This document shows, one piece after another, positions 45,950 through 59,122 of a stretch of 64,000 bases of DNA. The notes beneath the pieces were generated by a model that worked only from the letters and a program-made list of their open reading frames with translations, was not told the DNA's origin and did not search any database. Positions within the stretch are counted from its first letter, which is position 1, and each line of letters begins with the position of its first letter. The position numbers and the translations under genes were made by a program. Source of the stretch: Sternotherus odoratus (Eukaryota; Chordata; Testudines; Kinosternidae); assembly GCA_032164245.1 (NCBI GenBank), contig JAVMKO010000009.1, forward strand, positions 77,199,212 to 77,263,211, read 5' to 3'.

Positions 45950-48684
45950 TCTGTTCTCCGTTCTCGGTCCCCTGCACCAGTTGGCAAAGTTACCTCTCTC
46001 CTCAGTTTCTCTTCATCTCCGTGTACACAGAATATCACTTTAAGTGAAACGTACATTACCAGGAGCACAGTTACCGTATGTTTGTGCTAGGAGACCAGGG
46101 TCACAGCTGTTAATCCAGAAGATAGTTCTATGATGGATTACCCTAGACAGTGCTTTCCACAAAGGCTATACAGAATATCACTCATAGGCCAAAGATCATA
46201 TAAGCCTTCTGCGGGAATCATGGTTATTTCAGCCGAAAAGTCAGATTCCAAAAGAAAGCAAGAGAGACTCCATGCATGTCCGTGAGGTGATCAGGAGCAT
46301 GCCACACACTTGATAGGTGTTTGTGATACATTTTAAACCATATTATACACATTAGCTGTGGCATGAGACTGGTAATACTTAGATAGCATAGGGCAGGGCA
46401 GTCACAATTTGGATGGATCACGTAACCTTCCATTCAGTGGCAGGATCTGTATTCTGGAAAACGGTGGAACAACAATGTCAAAATGTGCCTCCTCAGGAAA
46501 TGAAGACTAGGAAGTGCTGGGGAGAGTTAAAGGACATGACATTGGGATTGCAGAGAACTGCAAGAGGCACAGAGAAGTGTGGTGCCTCGCAGGAGAACCA
46601 GATGGAAGAGAAACAGGCAGGCGATTTGTTAACATCAGTCTTGTTCAATTATCTCTTGGTAAAGCCAAAGCAAACGGCTTAGTGACAATTAGAAATCTTA
46701 AATCAGTGGTGCCCAAATGGGCAGGGAATGAGCATTCGGCAACTACAGCTGTAGCGTGAATGGCAGTGGCAGAACAGAGCTTGTTATTGAGGGGCAGAAT
46801 GTGGAATCGTTTACTTGGGAAGCAGAAGATTGTGAATTGCTACTAAGAGACCTTATCTGGTGAAGGGCGGGCATGACATGCTTCCTACCGGTAAGATGGA
46901 GGTAACGACTCCCACTGTTAGATGGGTGATGAAAGTAAGGTCAATAAATGGCCCAGTGAGCACTTAAAAACATTCAGCGGGCTCCCACCTCTGATTTTAC
47001 CACACTAATGACACGAGGAATTTTGATTCATTTTACCTGTATGCTGTTGCTACTGTCAAACAGAAAATTTATCACAGGATACAAAGCATTGCTTTGTTTG
47101 CACCAAAGGTATCTATTTTCCCTTTCCTTTTCTATGATATCCAAAAGAATAGGTTGCTCATGAAAGTCCAGGTAGCATAGTTGAAAGCATCTGAAAGTGA
47201 ACTGTTGGTTTATCCTCCAGCTATGTACTATGTAGATTATCACAGGGCAAGCTTTTCATTCTGCATTAAAACGGTTTGAGCCTTGACCTGGAAGAACAAC
47301 TCTCACCAAAAAGAGAAGAGAGAGAACTTAGTCCCTCTGCAGACCCAATGCTCTGTCTCTCCTGAGCAGAGACTTCAGTTATCAATACAAGTATGGGAGT
47401 TTATCAGTTTTCTGCACTGGGCTACTACCCACTACTGGAGCTGGTTTGAGATTAAACTCACTTCCAGGGGAATGCAATGGTATAAATTAAATTACTTGGT
47501 TAATGCTCAGGGGTAGTTTTTGAGGGTGACATGCAGGGAATTAGAAACCCACACTTCTCTTTAGCATGACAAGAACCCGTGTGCGCATCTCCCTGTGCAT
47601 CCTACTGCAAATTTCTCTCCTTCACATTGAAAGACGAGACAGTTTGTTTTATTAAGGAGTTGTAGAAAAAATATAATTAAGAAGAGAAACCTGCACAGGG
47701 TATTTCCACCCAGAACAGCCTAAATTCTTGTGTTATTTTAAAAGAATAACTGTCTTCTAAAGGGGTTCAAGAGATGCAAACACCTAACTTCTACCGAAAG
47801 CCAGTGGGAATCAGGTGCCTAATTCTCTTAGTTTAGATTATATATTCCACTAAATTCAATAGAAACTTCTCTGTTTATAATTTGGACTAATCCCAGGCCC
47901 TCTTCAGCTCTAACAGTCTGTGAAAAGTACCCATGTCGGTATGTCGGACAGCTGAGTACAAATATGCTCAATATTCAAACCAAGATATTATAAGTGAAAA
48001 GAGAAACTATCTTGAGGAAACCTGCATCATCCATACCCTGTAATTTAAAATCAGTGATCCTAAGAATGTAAACTTTCAATTATCGCAGGATTACTGCTCT
48101 CCAAAGTAAATCAGTCCTGCCAATGGTGAGATGCCCTGGAGTATATTGGAAACACTTCACTATCCATTGAAGTGACAGATTAAAATCTCTCTTACTTTAG
48201 AAATTTAAAGTGGTAACAAAAGTTACTCACTCCAATCCTCCAGCTATTCCATTGGACCCACTTTCAATTCGGGATCTGGTTCAAAACTGTCCATGTTATT
48301 GTGCAAACCCTCTATAGTGCCACTCTGACCTATTTCATGGACTTTAAACCTAATTCTGATCTCACTTATGCCAGTGAAAACCTGGAGTGAATTCACCGAA
48401 ACTGGAGTTCCTTTGATGCAATATCAGAAGCAGGCTCCTTGTGTCATGCTTTGCTGTTTCCCCCTCACCTCCCCACATCTAAAACAGTGGCTTCTTCTCT
48501 GCCGCTCAATATAATAGACTTTTGGTGGAAGAGCATTCTCCTCCGCATCTCCTGTTGTCTACTCTCCACAACAGTCTCCCAGCATCTCACTGCTTTATCA
48601 AATTTCACATTTAAACTGAAAATTTATCATTATCCCCTGCCATGTCTCTTAATTTCTCTCTTTGCTATTACGTATCGATAGAAT
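45950..48684. other. Unique non-coding stretch
   Basis: No supported gene. A palindromic unit (about 48358-48430) runs from TAATTCTGATCTCACTTATG to ATGCAATATCAGAAGCAGG. Nothing else is recognised. Confidence 0.4.
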
Positions 48685-48765
48685 TGTATTATTAAAGTCT
48701 GTAAAGTAGTTTGGGTCAGAGTGTATATTAAAGACACTATACAAAATAAAATTACATTGTATTGT
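48685..48765 (+). mobile_element. Possible MIR-like SINE tail
   Basis: TAAAGTCTGTAAAGTAGTTTGGGTC followed by TATTAAAGACACTATACAAAA resembles the terminal part of MIR-type SINEs. Confidence 0.5.
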
Positions 48766-49192
48766 GCTGGTTTCTGGTGAAGTAATTTAGTGGGTGTGTG
48801 AACTAATGCAGTGTTTCTCAATCATGGGCCAGTTGTTACTGACTGGGAATTGGTGTTGGTACTTGTTTTTTGGAAATAGACTATATAAAAAAGTCCATGA
48901 GAAACTGTTCCATCACAATAAGCTAGTGGGAGTTTTGGCACTGACCTCAGCAGGAGCAAGACTGGGCCTAGCTGAGGCTACCTATTCCAAACAACCTTAA
49001 AACACATAGCAGCGAGTACTGAGAACGTACTGGTTGGCACAATGCCACTGACCCTTGCTACCCTCTGAACAGAACTGTCAGGATTGGGCCCTATTGGTAG
49101 CAATGCGATCTCATTTATAATTTTTCATGTGATTTTCCATGGTTGCCTCACATGGATCTAGGTTTTTATTTTTTTAAAGATAAACTGTAAAA

Positions 49193-49224
49193 GTGTGTGT
49201 GTGTGTGTGTGGGGGGGGGGGGGG
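49193..49224. repeat. (GT)n followed by poly-G
   Basis: Nine GT units run directly into about 14 consecutive G residues. Confidence 0.93.
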
Positions 49225-49911
49225 TTAACCTAAAATTTGTTTATATGTTTCCAAAAGACTTTAAACAAAAATATATAGTCATAGTTGATTAAAACTATAC
49301 AGGTAGTTTACCAAAATCTGTGGTATTCAGTAGCTTCCTCACAGCCTGGAGAAATAAAAAAGTTATAACTTATTAATAATGACACCCTGACTGCTCATAA
49401 AGAGTCCTTCATTGTCTTGCCTATTTCTAAACAAGCACTTGAGTGCAAGTCATCAGAGAGGCAGATCCATAGAACCCTAAACTGAGCCCTATGAATTTTC
49501 CTCACTCCCCATGGGTTTGGAGAACAGTAACTATGAAATACTGCGTGTGGTCAATACAGGTATGTCATTTTCAGTCAGGCAAAGTTCCCCATGAACATCC
49601 AGCACTTCAGAGAGCAAACCTGGCCTTAACTCAAAGAAGCACTGCTGTTGACTACTCCAGATATGAATCTGCCTCCAGGAATGCAGTCAGAATCTGCTTT
49701 GAATTCTGAACAGTCACGCCTGTGAATTTAACTGAAAATTCCTCACTGTGGGAAAAATCCATTTCTGAGGGGATGCTAATAAGGATTCCCAGGCTGTCCA
49801 CTACCCCGAAGAATTCTGCTGGGTAAGACTTAAGGGATGTTCAACATAGGACCTCAAAATGTTCTATGGCACAGTCAATTTCTTTCACTGGCTCTCTCAG
49901 GTCATCTGCAT

Positions 49912-50036
49912 GGGCAAGTCTACACTACAGCACTACATCGGCACTGATGCAAAACTTGTGGTGCTGAGGGCATGCAATTTTTCACGTCCCAGAGCAATGT
50001 AGGTTGTATTGACTTAGGCTGTAGTGTAGACCAGCC
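49912..50036. mobile_element. MITE with GTCTACACTACAG termini
   Basis: TGGGCAAGTCTACACTACAG at the left and, on the opposite strand at the right, TGGGCTGGTCTACACTACAG form a 20-bp terminal inverted repeat with only two mismatches. It is about 125 bp with no coding capacity. No convincing target-site duplication was found. Confidence 0.82.
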
Positions 50037-50039
50037 CAC

Positions 50040-51240
50040 AGGCAACATGACAGGTTACTTAGGAGACTCTGCACCAGTGGTAGAGGACAAAAGCCAAACA
50101 ATAATGTTTTACCAGCCCAGAGCAAAAATGGGTATTTTTCCCTAGAGAAGACTGAAATCTAACTAGGTATATCAGCCCCTATGAAGGGACTAATGGAATT
50201 TCTCCCTCTGCCCAGATGGGAGTAAAAATGGTCCCTGATCTCATATTGCAGGAGGCAACTATCTGATCATAACAATTGCCAAGCCTCATTTAAAGCCAAG
50301 TTCTAAAAAGCTTGCAGTCCTGTGTGCAGAAAACACCTGGAAGAGGCCTATGGTTGTCATGGTGGCCATGAGTTCCAGAGTGATCCCACAATAATAGCCA
50401 TAACCGCAGCTTTCATCATGTGGCCACTGAAGCCGCTGGAGACAATAAGCATAGGTGATACCTGTGATGATGGTCTGGCATACAGAACTTCTGGTAAGAG
50501 TGCATGCTTTCATTGAACAGAAAACATGCCTAGCCCTTATGGGTCAGAAGGTAACCTTGAAATATGAACTGATGAAATGTTATCTTCCTGAGTCTGCTGA
50601 GAACCTCACACAACAGCTCTCAGAGGTGTGAAATTCCCCACTCATCTTAAAAGATTGACCTAGAAATCTAGGGATGACCATTTAAATGCTAAGAATATTA
50701 AGTACTGTACCACTGCTCCTCTTAGCAGAAACGTCCAGCAAACACGTCTATCCATTAGCTTCTTCTACAACTCCACAGGGGCCCAAAGCCACAACTGCTT
50801 GTCCTACCCAAGTTTCAAAACCTCCAACTTCACCTCTTAACAATACTGATGCATTTTCAACCCAAAAATCTGCAGCATACTGATAACTGAAAATATGGGG
50901 GACAGGAGAAGATAAACGGAATTAAATAGCAGACAAATAACACAGGGCATTTTCAGATTTAATTCATTAAAACCCTTCATCTTTTAATTTAAGTGAAGCA
51001 GCTATAGAACTTCCAGCCTCCAGGCACCTTGGTGCAGAATTTTGGTCCATCTCACTGCAAGGTACAGACAGGCTAATTTTATTTTAAAAAAGCAGCAACA
51101 ATGATATAGTTGGGGTTGTTTTGTTTTTTTTACTCTTTGGGGATCTCATAAGCAAGTTTTAAATTTCCAGCAACACCTCTGAAATTCACTGTTAAAGAAA
51201 AATGGAGGGGCTTGGTTTAAAAACACCCGTGGGTTTAGTA
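50040..51240. other. No recognisable gene
   Basis: Non-coding; I see nothing beyond chance open frames. Confidence 0.4.
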
Positions 51241-51318
51241 CCAGATTCTGATCTCATTTAACACCAATGTAAATATGGAGTGACCCCACAGAAGTTGATG
51301 GAGATCAGACTCCAAGCC
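51241..51318. repeat. Palindromic MITE-like element
   Basis: CCAGATTCTGATCTCATTTA mirrors TGGAGATCAGACTCCA at the other end, with GTGACCCCACAGAAG near the centre. Confidence 0.55.
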
Positions 51319-51319
51319 C

Positions 51320-52915
51320 ATAGGCTTCTGTATGCTGAATTTAGCTATCTATCATGCCTGCGAGGTTACAACACAGTCCTAAAAGAAGGTACAGTAGATG
51401 ATCAATGTTAAGGAGAGTGTTTCATTTAAAAGAACATCTTTTCCCATCAGACATGATAGGAGATTTATTATTTCAATATTATTGTTGAAACCAGGAGAGA
51501 GAGAAAAAAATAAACAGGAACATATATTTTCATTTTATGACTGTGAACAACATTTCATACTGTAAACATATCTTGGTCTACAACACTTACCCAGAAAAAA
51601 ATTATTTCAATACAGTCCTTATTGCTAGCTTGGCAGAGCCTCCCTAGAACATTGTGTTAATGATTAATATGAAGTCAGTGGAATTCCACAGTTGCTGAGA
51701 ATCTTGTGCCCAAGAATGAACTGCATTGCTAAATCAGCAAAGACAGTTGTCAAGGTAACCTCTATGTAATCTATTTAACTGGCTCCCAAAACACCAATCA
51801 AGGTCAGATAACGCACTCAAGCACCATATGAACACACTCATACGGCATAAAGCTTTGTATCAAGACAGCAGGGAGGAAAAAACCTCATTAGGAAGTAGGG
51901 GAGGGGGAAAAAAAACTAAATTCAGTTTTGAAAAGTGTTAATTGGGATTGCAGTTAGCTTTGCGGGGAAAGTATGCCACTCTTCTGAACACGGCCTATTT
52001 GTGTGAGAAGTAATTTCACTCCAGTTCAGTCTGAATGGAAATAGCCTTCCAGCGCTGGTAAATAAATAAATAAATGAATACTAAAAGGAGGGCAGGCACT
52101 GGTAAATTATTCATTTCATTTATTGTTTTATTAATGCACAGATTTGTATTCACATTCAGCTATACAGTGCTGGTTTTGTTGTTCTAGGCAATAGATTCCT
52201 GTATCACTTAACAACAAACTCCTGGGGCAATTCACTTCCAATAGAGGAGTCTCGCCATTGGCAATCCAGCACCTCGCTACAATAAACTAATACCATAAGC
52301 CCCTTACACGCCTGGATCTCCCTTCTCATGATAGTTTTCCAACCCCATACTGGTTCCTGGAAGGAGGAATGATCCACCAGATTTTCAATCGCACTGATAG
52401 CTTGGCTTTGCAGATCGGTTGCACATACTTTACCTTCTCCAGGTACATGTACGGATAGCTCTAACAAGGACAGGCAAATGTCATTGGGGTCTGAACTGAT
52501 TTTTATTCAAACAATTGCCGTGCATACAGATTAGCAGTCCTTGCTTGATATTTACTGTTTTGCTTGCCTTGGAATGGGAACTGAAAGCTCTATGAGAATT
52601 AAAAGGTTGTCTATTTCCCCTGGAGCTTCTGTCTCTTTGTCCTCTGCTGAAAAGCTACAGTAATTCGTAGCTTCCTGGAGCCTGTACTTCTAAATGAATC
52701 ATAACAGATATCCCTGTGCCTCGTGCAGTAAAAGCACATACCCAGGAGACTAGTTCCCCCTCTTTTCCTCCAGTGATACACTGTCAGGGTCCCAGGACAC
52801 TGATCCTGGTCCACAGTGATATCAATAAGTCCTACCTTGGAAACAGGACTTTAAAAAGAACAAACCAAAGAAATATAAAAGGCAGCCAGAGGAAAGGCCG
52901 CATCATCAACACCTA
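51320..52915. other. Unique non-coding stretch
   Basis: No recognised gene. An AAAT run lies at 52061-52080. Minus-strand open frames at 52204-52467 and 52611-52814 have no recognisable domain. Confidence 0.4.
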
Positions 52916-53197
52916 TCATGTTTCGACAGAAATTTTAGCCAACCCTCTCTGTAAGGAAGAAACAAAATACCGTTTGAAATGCAAGACATTAGTATGTGTC
53001 AGACTTTCCCTGGAAGAACAATCCCTCGCCTGGGCCTCACTTTGGGCCTCATCAGGAGAGCTGCTGATCTCTGGCAACTCCTGCTCTAGCTCTTTGATGC
53101 CAGGTAAACGAGTCCGTGCAGCAGAAAAGGTCTCAAACTGCAGATCTGGCCAGAGAATTCCTTCAGTGTAGGAACTGAGGAAGACAACTGCATGCCC
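52916..53197 (-). other. Unassigned open frame without start codon, coding-like composition
   Basis: A 93-codon stop-free stretch on the minus strand ending at TGA (52916-52918). It lacks a usable ATG. A pyrimidine-rich TTGTCTTCCTCAG on the minus strand (around 53175-53187) could serve as a splice acceptor. The encoded peptide includes an acidic block LEQELPEISSSPDEAQSEAQ. I do not recognise a family. It could be a chance frame, a retroelement remnant or an exon. Confidence 0.25.
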
Positions 53198-53464
53198 TCA
53201 CAAGCCCAAGCGTGGATGGAGGGTGCCAGAAGCAGGAGGGGCATGTTGGGATTAGAGCGATTCTGGGACAGGCTGCCAAAATTTAGAGACCCCCCACCCC
53301 ACACACACACTGCTCTCAACACAACACAGAATCTTACCCTTGGTCTCTAATGGCCTAGCCCAGCTGAATAGACTCTTCCTAGGTACTTCTATGACCCTCA
53401 TCACTGTAGTGTCAGATCACCTCATGCACATTCCTGGATTAAGCCTCATGGCATGGCTGCTAGG

Positions 53465-53612
53465 TATGCCCCCCATTGTACAGCTGGGGAACTGTGGCAC
53501 AGGTAGATTAAGTGACTTGCCCAAGGTCATACAGAAATTCTGCAGCAGAGCTAAGAACTGGATCCAAGACTCCCGAGACCCAGTCCCGTACATTAGCCAC
53601 TAGGCCACCCTC
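53465..53612 (-). mobile_element. MIR/CORE-type SINE, antisense
   Basis: The + strand shows AGATTAAGTGACTTGCCCAA and GGTCATACAGAAATTCTGCA, then ACATTAGCCACTAGGCCACC. These are the reverse of the MIR core (TTGGGCAAGTCACTTAATC) and the tRNA-like head (GGTGGCCTAGTGGCTAATGT). Good similarity to amniote MIR. Confidence 0.87.
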
Positions 53613-55800
53613 CTTCTCAAGAGCCACCTGCAAGGCACTGAGCACCCTCAACTCCTTTTGATTTCAGTCTTCAGTGGGAGGTGGGGGCATTCAGTACCTG
53701 GCAGAATCAGGCCCCTTAGTGAAGAAGGAGGGAATTTCTAGACTTTGTAGAGCTTCAGAGATTGCGGCTGACTTCAAGAAATTAGCAGTTTACATCTGGG
53801 TTTTGACATGTCCGGGACAAACGAAGGGGGCTGGCAGCCAATGAAGCTCTGAAACAATTACAGTAGCTCTTCCATAATTAACTGAAATATACATCTGCGT
53901 CAGTGGGCTTGTGCACAATAGACACTGACTGGCCTTTCTAGAGCCCTGACTCTTTTGTTCCACTGAGCACATTGATCTGACAGTGTAAATAAAGAGGGAT
54001 GGGGCTACAAAAAAAAGGGAGGGAAATTGAAGGACACTCATTTCTGATAGACAGTAGGTCTGAAGAAGATATATACAGTCAATCAATGTAAGATCGTGTT
54101 TCTTGTCCCTGCAAATATGGGCTAATCCAAAATCTAAATCAAATAGGATGGCAGGCCTCTCTCTTGATGGCCAACCCTGAAATAATCTGATATTTCAGAT
54201 TTGGGAAGCAAATTACTTCCCAAGAGAACTCAATTGCTTGAATGGAAGATGTTGCACTTAAATGTGTATTTTTAAAAAGTCCCTATTGTTCCCTTTATAT
54301 TAATTAATATAGTCTGCACTCCTTATTAATTGAGATTCAGGAGGTCAGACTCATCAGCACAGGCTGTGCCCACATTTGAGCCAGAACATGCACTTTTTGA
54401 ACCCAAAAAATTCCCATTAACTTCAATGGGAGTTTTATTTAGGCAGCAATGGCAAGTAATAATAGGCTTTCATCAGCTAGGGAGCAGGGTATTATGTGTA
54501 GGCAATGTTTGCAGGCAGTACTGTTCATTAGCTACTCACGACTAAGATATTATAGTATTTGTGGATGGCCAAATATTAGTGTATGTGGGAGGTAAGTCCG
54601 TTTTTGCCATCCTCTAGGCACAAAGCACCAGCCTGCCCCTTAATATCTAAATATAACTGCAAAGTCCATTTGTAAATGTATCTGAAATAACTGGACATTC
54701 TCGGTCAACTCTTGCTTGGTCACGAGAGTGAAGTTTTGGTTACAGTAGCACCATATCAGCACTCCCATTATAAGACTCATTTCTGGAGATTGCAACCTAT
54801 TTGGTATGTGGGTCAAAATGTGGCAAATGCAGGTTTTCAGCTGGGGTTCTTTCTTAAAAAATAAACACACTTGAACAATATCTCTTCAGATTTCTGTAAG
54901 TGACAGCAGTTAAGTTCACTCCTTGAAAATAAACTGACTCTGCTCTATAGCATGAAATAAGCCTGGTCCATTTGTCCATGAAGCCAAGCGCATGCACACG
55001 CGCGCACACATATACACGCCACCTTCCACAAGAATTTTCAGTGCGAAGAACTGGGACCCGATCCAACTCCCACTGAGGTTTATGGGAGTCTTTGCACTGA
55101 CTTAACTCGCTGGGTTTTGGATAAGACACTTTGTGCCCATGTGTGGCATCAGTACTGACCCAACCGACTGTAATGCCTCCAAAGGAACTATTATTGTCTA
55201 TAGGGTTAATAATCCATGAACTAAGAAAGGATTTACAAGATGGACTGTAACAGCTCCTCAGGTAGCCATTACTGTCTGTGGGTTACTAATATGTGTTTTC
55301 AAGTTTAATACCTCAATAAGAGACGTGTTTACTTGAGAGCTTGTAATAAGCCGTAACTGACTATTGGGTAAATAAGATGCATACTGAAGAAATTATAGCA
55401 TAAGCAATAAAGCATTTATTTAATTGGACAGGTATAATTTTTTTAAGGTCTACAATAAATACATCTTTCCTTGAGAGACCCATTCTAGGTGTACATTTAA
55501 ATAACCATCCGTGACTAATATTTTCATAAAAGGGTTATTAGATACAGACTACTGGAGTTTAAATGATACAAAGGTTGTGACGCAAACCGACAATTGCCAA
55601 TAAATTCAAAGATAAAAGCTCCATCTTTAACTCCTGATGCTTTTTTGACAACAGCACGAAGAGTGGTGGCCGTCCCCACAGACTTCACACTTCCTGGCTT
55701 TTGTGGGTTTAGTGTCCCAATCTGGGCATTATTTAAATGACCTGCTTCGCATATGAGAGTCTGAACATTCTTTCCGACTCAAAATGACAGAAAACAGAAT
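53613..55800. other. Unique non-coding stretch with degraded palindromes
   Basis: A weak palindromic unit lies at about 55053-55130 (GGGACCCGATCCAACTCCCA to TGGGTTTTGGATAAGAC). TTAACTTCAATGGGAGTTTT lies near 54417. A purine/pyrimidine-alternating ACGCGCGCACAC patch is near 54998. No gene. Confidence 0.4.
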
Positions 55801-55890
55801 GGGTCAGATACACAATTGGTGTAAACTGGCATCGCTTCATTGACGTGAAGGGAGCAACACTGAGTCACGCCAGCTGGAAATGTGGCCTGA
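55801..55890. repeat. Palindromic MITE-like element
   Basis: GGGTCAGATACACAATTGGT at the left corresponds to the reverse of AGCTGGAAATGTGGCCTGA at the right, around a centre CTTCATTGACGTGAAGGGAG. Confidence 0.65.
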
Positions 55891-58080
55891 CGTCTCACAG
55901 ACTGACATTTCGGAGCCCAATAGGTAAAACAACCAATCATCCCAAAGTTACACTTTCTTCATCCATTTATCTTGTCCTTTGATTTAAAACCGGTGTGGGG
56001 GCTGGGGGAAAGAAGAGATGACATTTATCATCCCAGGTTTTGATAAACTCCTACATAACCCTGGAGCGAAATTAGCTTCATTCCTGCTCTGTGCGGTTGT
56101 GAGACCTGGTATGCTTAAATGGCCCCTCCCTTTGTGTGGCAAGGGATTGCTGGCTGAACTGCACTCACTCCAAGAATGCCTCACAGTGTGTGACTAATCA
56201 ACCCCCACAAGGCTCACACTTGTTTATTCCAGTTAGATTCCTCTGGTTCATATCAAAACAAAACAGCCAGTGCTACTAATTCATCTCCATTTTTCTGAAG
56301 TCAAAAATGTGGCAATGGAGGCAAATGTCCCGATAAAAATGCTCCTTTTATCTCTTGCTACCACTGTGACCGAATTTTCCTTCAAGAATAACAGATGTCT
56401 CGGCTACCCCAGGTAGAGTCTGCCTATGAAGCAGTGCTCCCCCTCCCAAAGTCCTGCTGCATACAATTTTTAATCATAAATCTCCCCCAAACCTTTCCCT
56501 GTTAAACAGTAATATCAATTTGCAAGGCTTTTTTTTTAATGCAACATTAAAATTAGAAGTCTTATTCTATTCCCAGTGCAGGATCCAACTGATTTATCCT
56601 TTGGGTTTTTTAGTCCCACCCACAGAGACGTTACAAATTGGATTTAAATTAAATTTCATTCTAAACACATATATTCAATCATAACAAAACAGTGACAAAT
56701 TAGCTTATTCCATTTAAAGCCATTGGATACTCAGTCTGTGCTGCTAGTGCTCCAACCCAGGGCCTATTTCCCAAAGGTCAGGTATTTAAAGGACTGACTC
56801 ACAAATGTGTGCGTAGCTATTAGCTAGGGAATATGTTTGATTATTTTATGAAATATCAGACTGAAGTGCAGAGAGTGTTTAGAAGTGGGAATACAGGAAA
56901 GGATTGTTTTATTATTCCATGAATCAAAAGATAATAACACAGACGTAGCTAGCCCAGAAGGCTGTTTGCATAGCTATAGCTGTTTAAGAAATGCTTAGGT
57001 TTATTTTTTTTCTGTTTCTTAAATATGACGTGACATAAAAAGAGGCCTAATTGGTGATCTCCATTCTAACATGATCCATTGTGGATCCACCTACACACCA
57101 GCCACCTCCACCGCCAATGGATAACAGATAGTGTGATTTGCTTATTTGGTTTTGCTCATTGGGTCCTTGCTAGTTTCATAATGTAAAGGCAGCCGGAATG
57201 GGTCAGATATGGAGAGAACATAGTGAATTTGATACTACTCCTAAGAGAACTTGGATAGTTTCCAAATCAATCACTCCCAGTAAGGGGGAGGGGAGGAAGC
57301 AACAGGCATTAAAAAGAGATCCCAACTGTTACCATGGCTAGACATCAACTGTGGTTAGATCAAACACTTGTGAAGAAAAGGATTTTGAATTTGTTATTTC
57401 TAAAGGAAAAAAGCCATAATTTCACAATTAGAGTGGAATGTGTTTAGAAAGAAAACATTCTCAATTTTCCTAAAATGTGTTTGCCATAAACAAACTCATT
57501 TCTATTTGTAAGTTTATACAGTTCTGTCCTTGCAATATTGCTGGCATCATTACGTAGTAATTTTCTGAACTCAGCTTCTGAAACTGTTAAAGTAACAGGA
57601 AGGAGACATTTCTACCAAGGGACCTGCCTTAGTTGCCTCCAACGTTGCAACAGCCATGCCCAGACTTGCAGCCTCTGAACTTGTATTTTCTAGTTGCACT
57701 ATGGCCTTAATCCTGCCAGGTGCAGAGAGTCTCAACTCCCATGGACATCCAAGAGTACTGAGGATGCTCGTAACCTTACAGCCAGTGTAAATATCTGAGC
57801 TAAATTTGGTGGACCAACTGGCATTCTCTTGGAAAAACATCAATGTATCATGTGTCTGACAGTGCCCATTATGAAATTATGAACCATTAAGCCATTTAGA
57901 GTTATTTGCCAATTTGTAGATATTTACTATCTGGTTTAAGAGAAGACTCAGTCTCCCCGCACCAGTTCATCTAAACTTCAGCAACTGACCAGCATAAAGA
58001 CTTCAGAAAAGTCTGGCTCTTTTAAGACACAGGATCTTCTATTTGACATGCTTTTGCAAATTCACCACTTAATAATCTTC
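55891..58080. other. Unique non-coding stretch
   Basis: AT-rich, no recognisable gene or mobile element ends. Confidence 0.4.
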
Positions 58081-58086
58081 ATACCC

Positions 58087-58150
58087 GTGTGCCAGCTTGT
58101 GTAAACTGGCATAGCTCCACTGGATTTACACCAGTTGAGCATCGGGATCC
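58087..58150. repeat. Palindromic MITE-like element
   Basis: GTGTAAACTGGCATAGCTCCA and TGGATTTACACCAGTTGAGC form inverted halves; the same wording occurs at 55801-55890. Confidence 0.65.
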
Positions 58151-58542
58151 AAATGTGCTCTCTTAAACTGGTGTAAATGTGTAGTAACTCCATTGGGTGA
58201 AAGTCATATTAGATTTAGTCTGTTGTAAATGACAGTAGGATTCAGCCCCTCAGTGGAAATGGACATGTCGACACTGGGGTTCTTTTGTACCATTATAGTT
58301 CCATCAGTGCAAACCCCTGATGTACCACTTGGGTGTCAAAAGTGACTTGTGCCAGTGCCAATTTCAAAATGGGTAGATTGCACCAGCCTAAGTCACTTTG
58401 TGCACCAACACAACATGGTTTCATTAGGGATTTTCATCTGCACAGGTAAACCACTTCCAAAAGACCCAGTGTTTGCAAGGTCACTGTTGCAGATTTATGG
58501 GCTCTACTGTCCATACAAAAACTGCTTCTGTGCATTGGGGGG

Positions 58543-58661
58543 AAGATTCTGGTCTCACTCTAACTCCTGATGTGAGATAAATTCACCCTATGTTACACTC
58601 ACATTAGAGCAATATAGGACTCAATGGGAATTCTGCCTGAGTGAGGACTTCAGGATCAGAC
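58543..58661. repeat. Palindromic MITE-like element
   Basis: AAGATTCTGGTCTCACTCTA is mirrored by GTGAGGACTTCAGGATCAGA at the right end, with internal TTCACCCTATGTTACACTCA. Confidence 0.55.
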
Positions 58662-59006
58662 CGATATCTAAGGCTGTGTGCGCATATTTTCATTCTTTTG
58701 GGCAGAGAATATGAACACCATCTTCCATCTGAAAAAAGAACCGGAGTCACATTTTCTGGGTTAAAAGGATTATCTGATCTGTTCTTAGGGGAAAAATGAC
58801 ATTTTAGAAATTTAATAAGTGTCTCAGAAATTACTAAAACTTTTCTTCTTCTCTGGAAGAACATATGAAATAGCTCTTCCAAGCAGCTCCCTGATTACTA
58901 TTGTGGGTGTCAACTTGCTATTCCTATGCAATCTACCAAAAAAACAAAACATGTTTTTCTTAAGTAGCAATGCCAACAGCAGTTCACGTCAAAACACCAG
59001 GAGACA

Positions 59007-59122
59007 GGACCTGATCTAGCAAAGCTTAACTCATACGAATAATCTTTACTCACTCTAAACCAATGCGATTACATGGGTGAGTAAAGGTTACTTAGGTGAG
59101 TAAAGGTTTGCAGGATTGGGCC
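59007..59122. repeat. Palindromic MITE-like element
   Basis: AGGACCTGATCTAGCAAAGC (left) and GTTTGCAGGATTGGGCCT (right) are inverted relatives; the internal GTGAGTAAAGGTTACTTAGG phrase is duplicated. A similar, more decayed unit follows at about 59221-59314 with ACTCCTGCAAATACTTAAGT and GTTTTCAGGATTGG ends. Confidence 0.6.

Noticed and set aside
45291..45977. 228-codon minus-strand frame as a glycine-rich protein
   Set aside because: Produced by the C-rich minisatellite; GC-rich repeats generate long frames.
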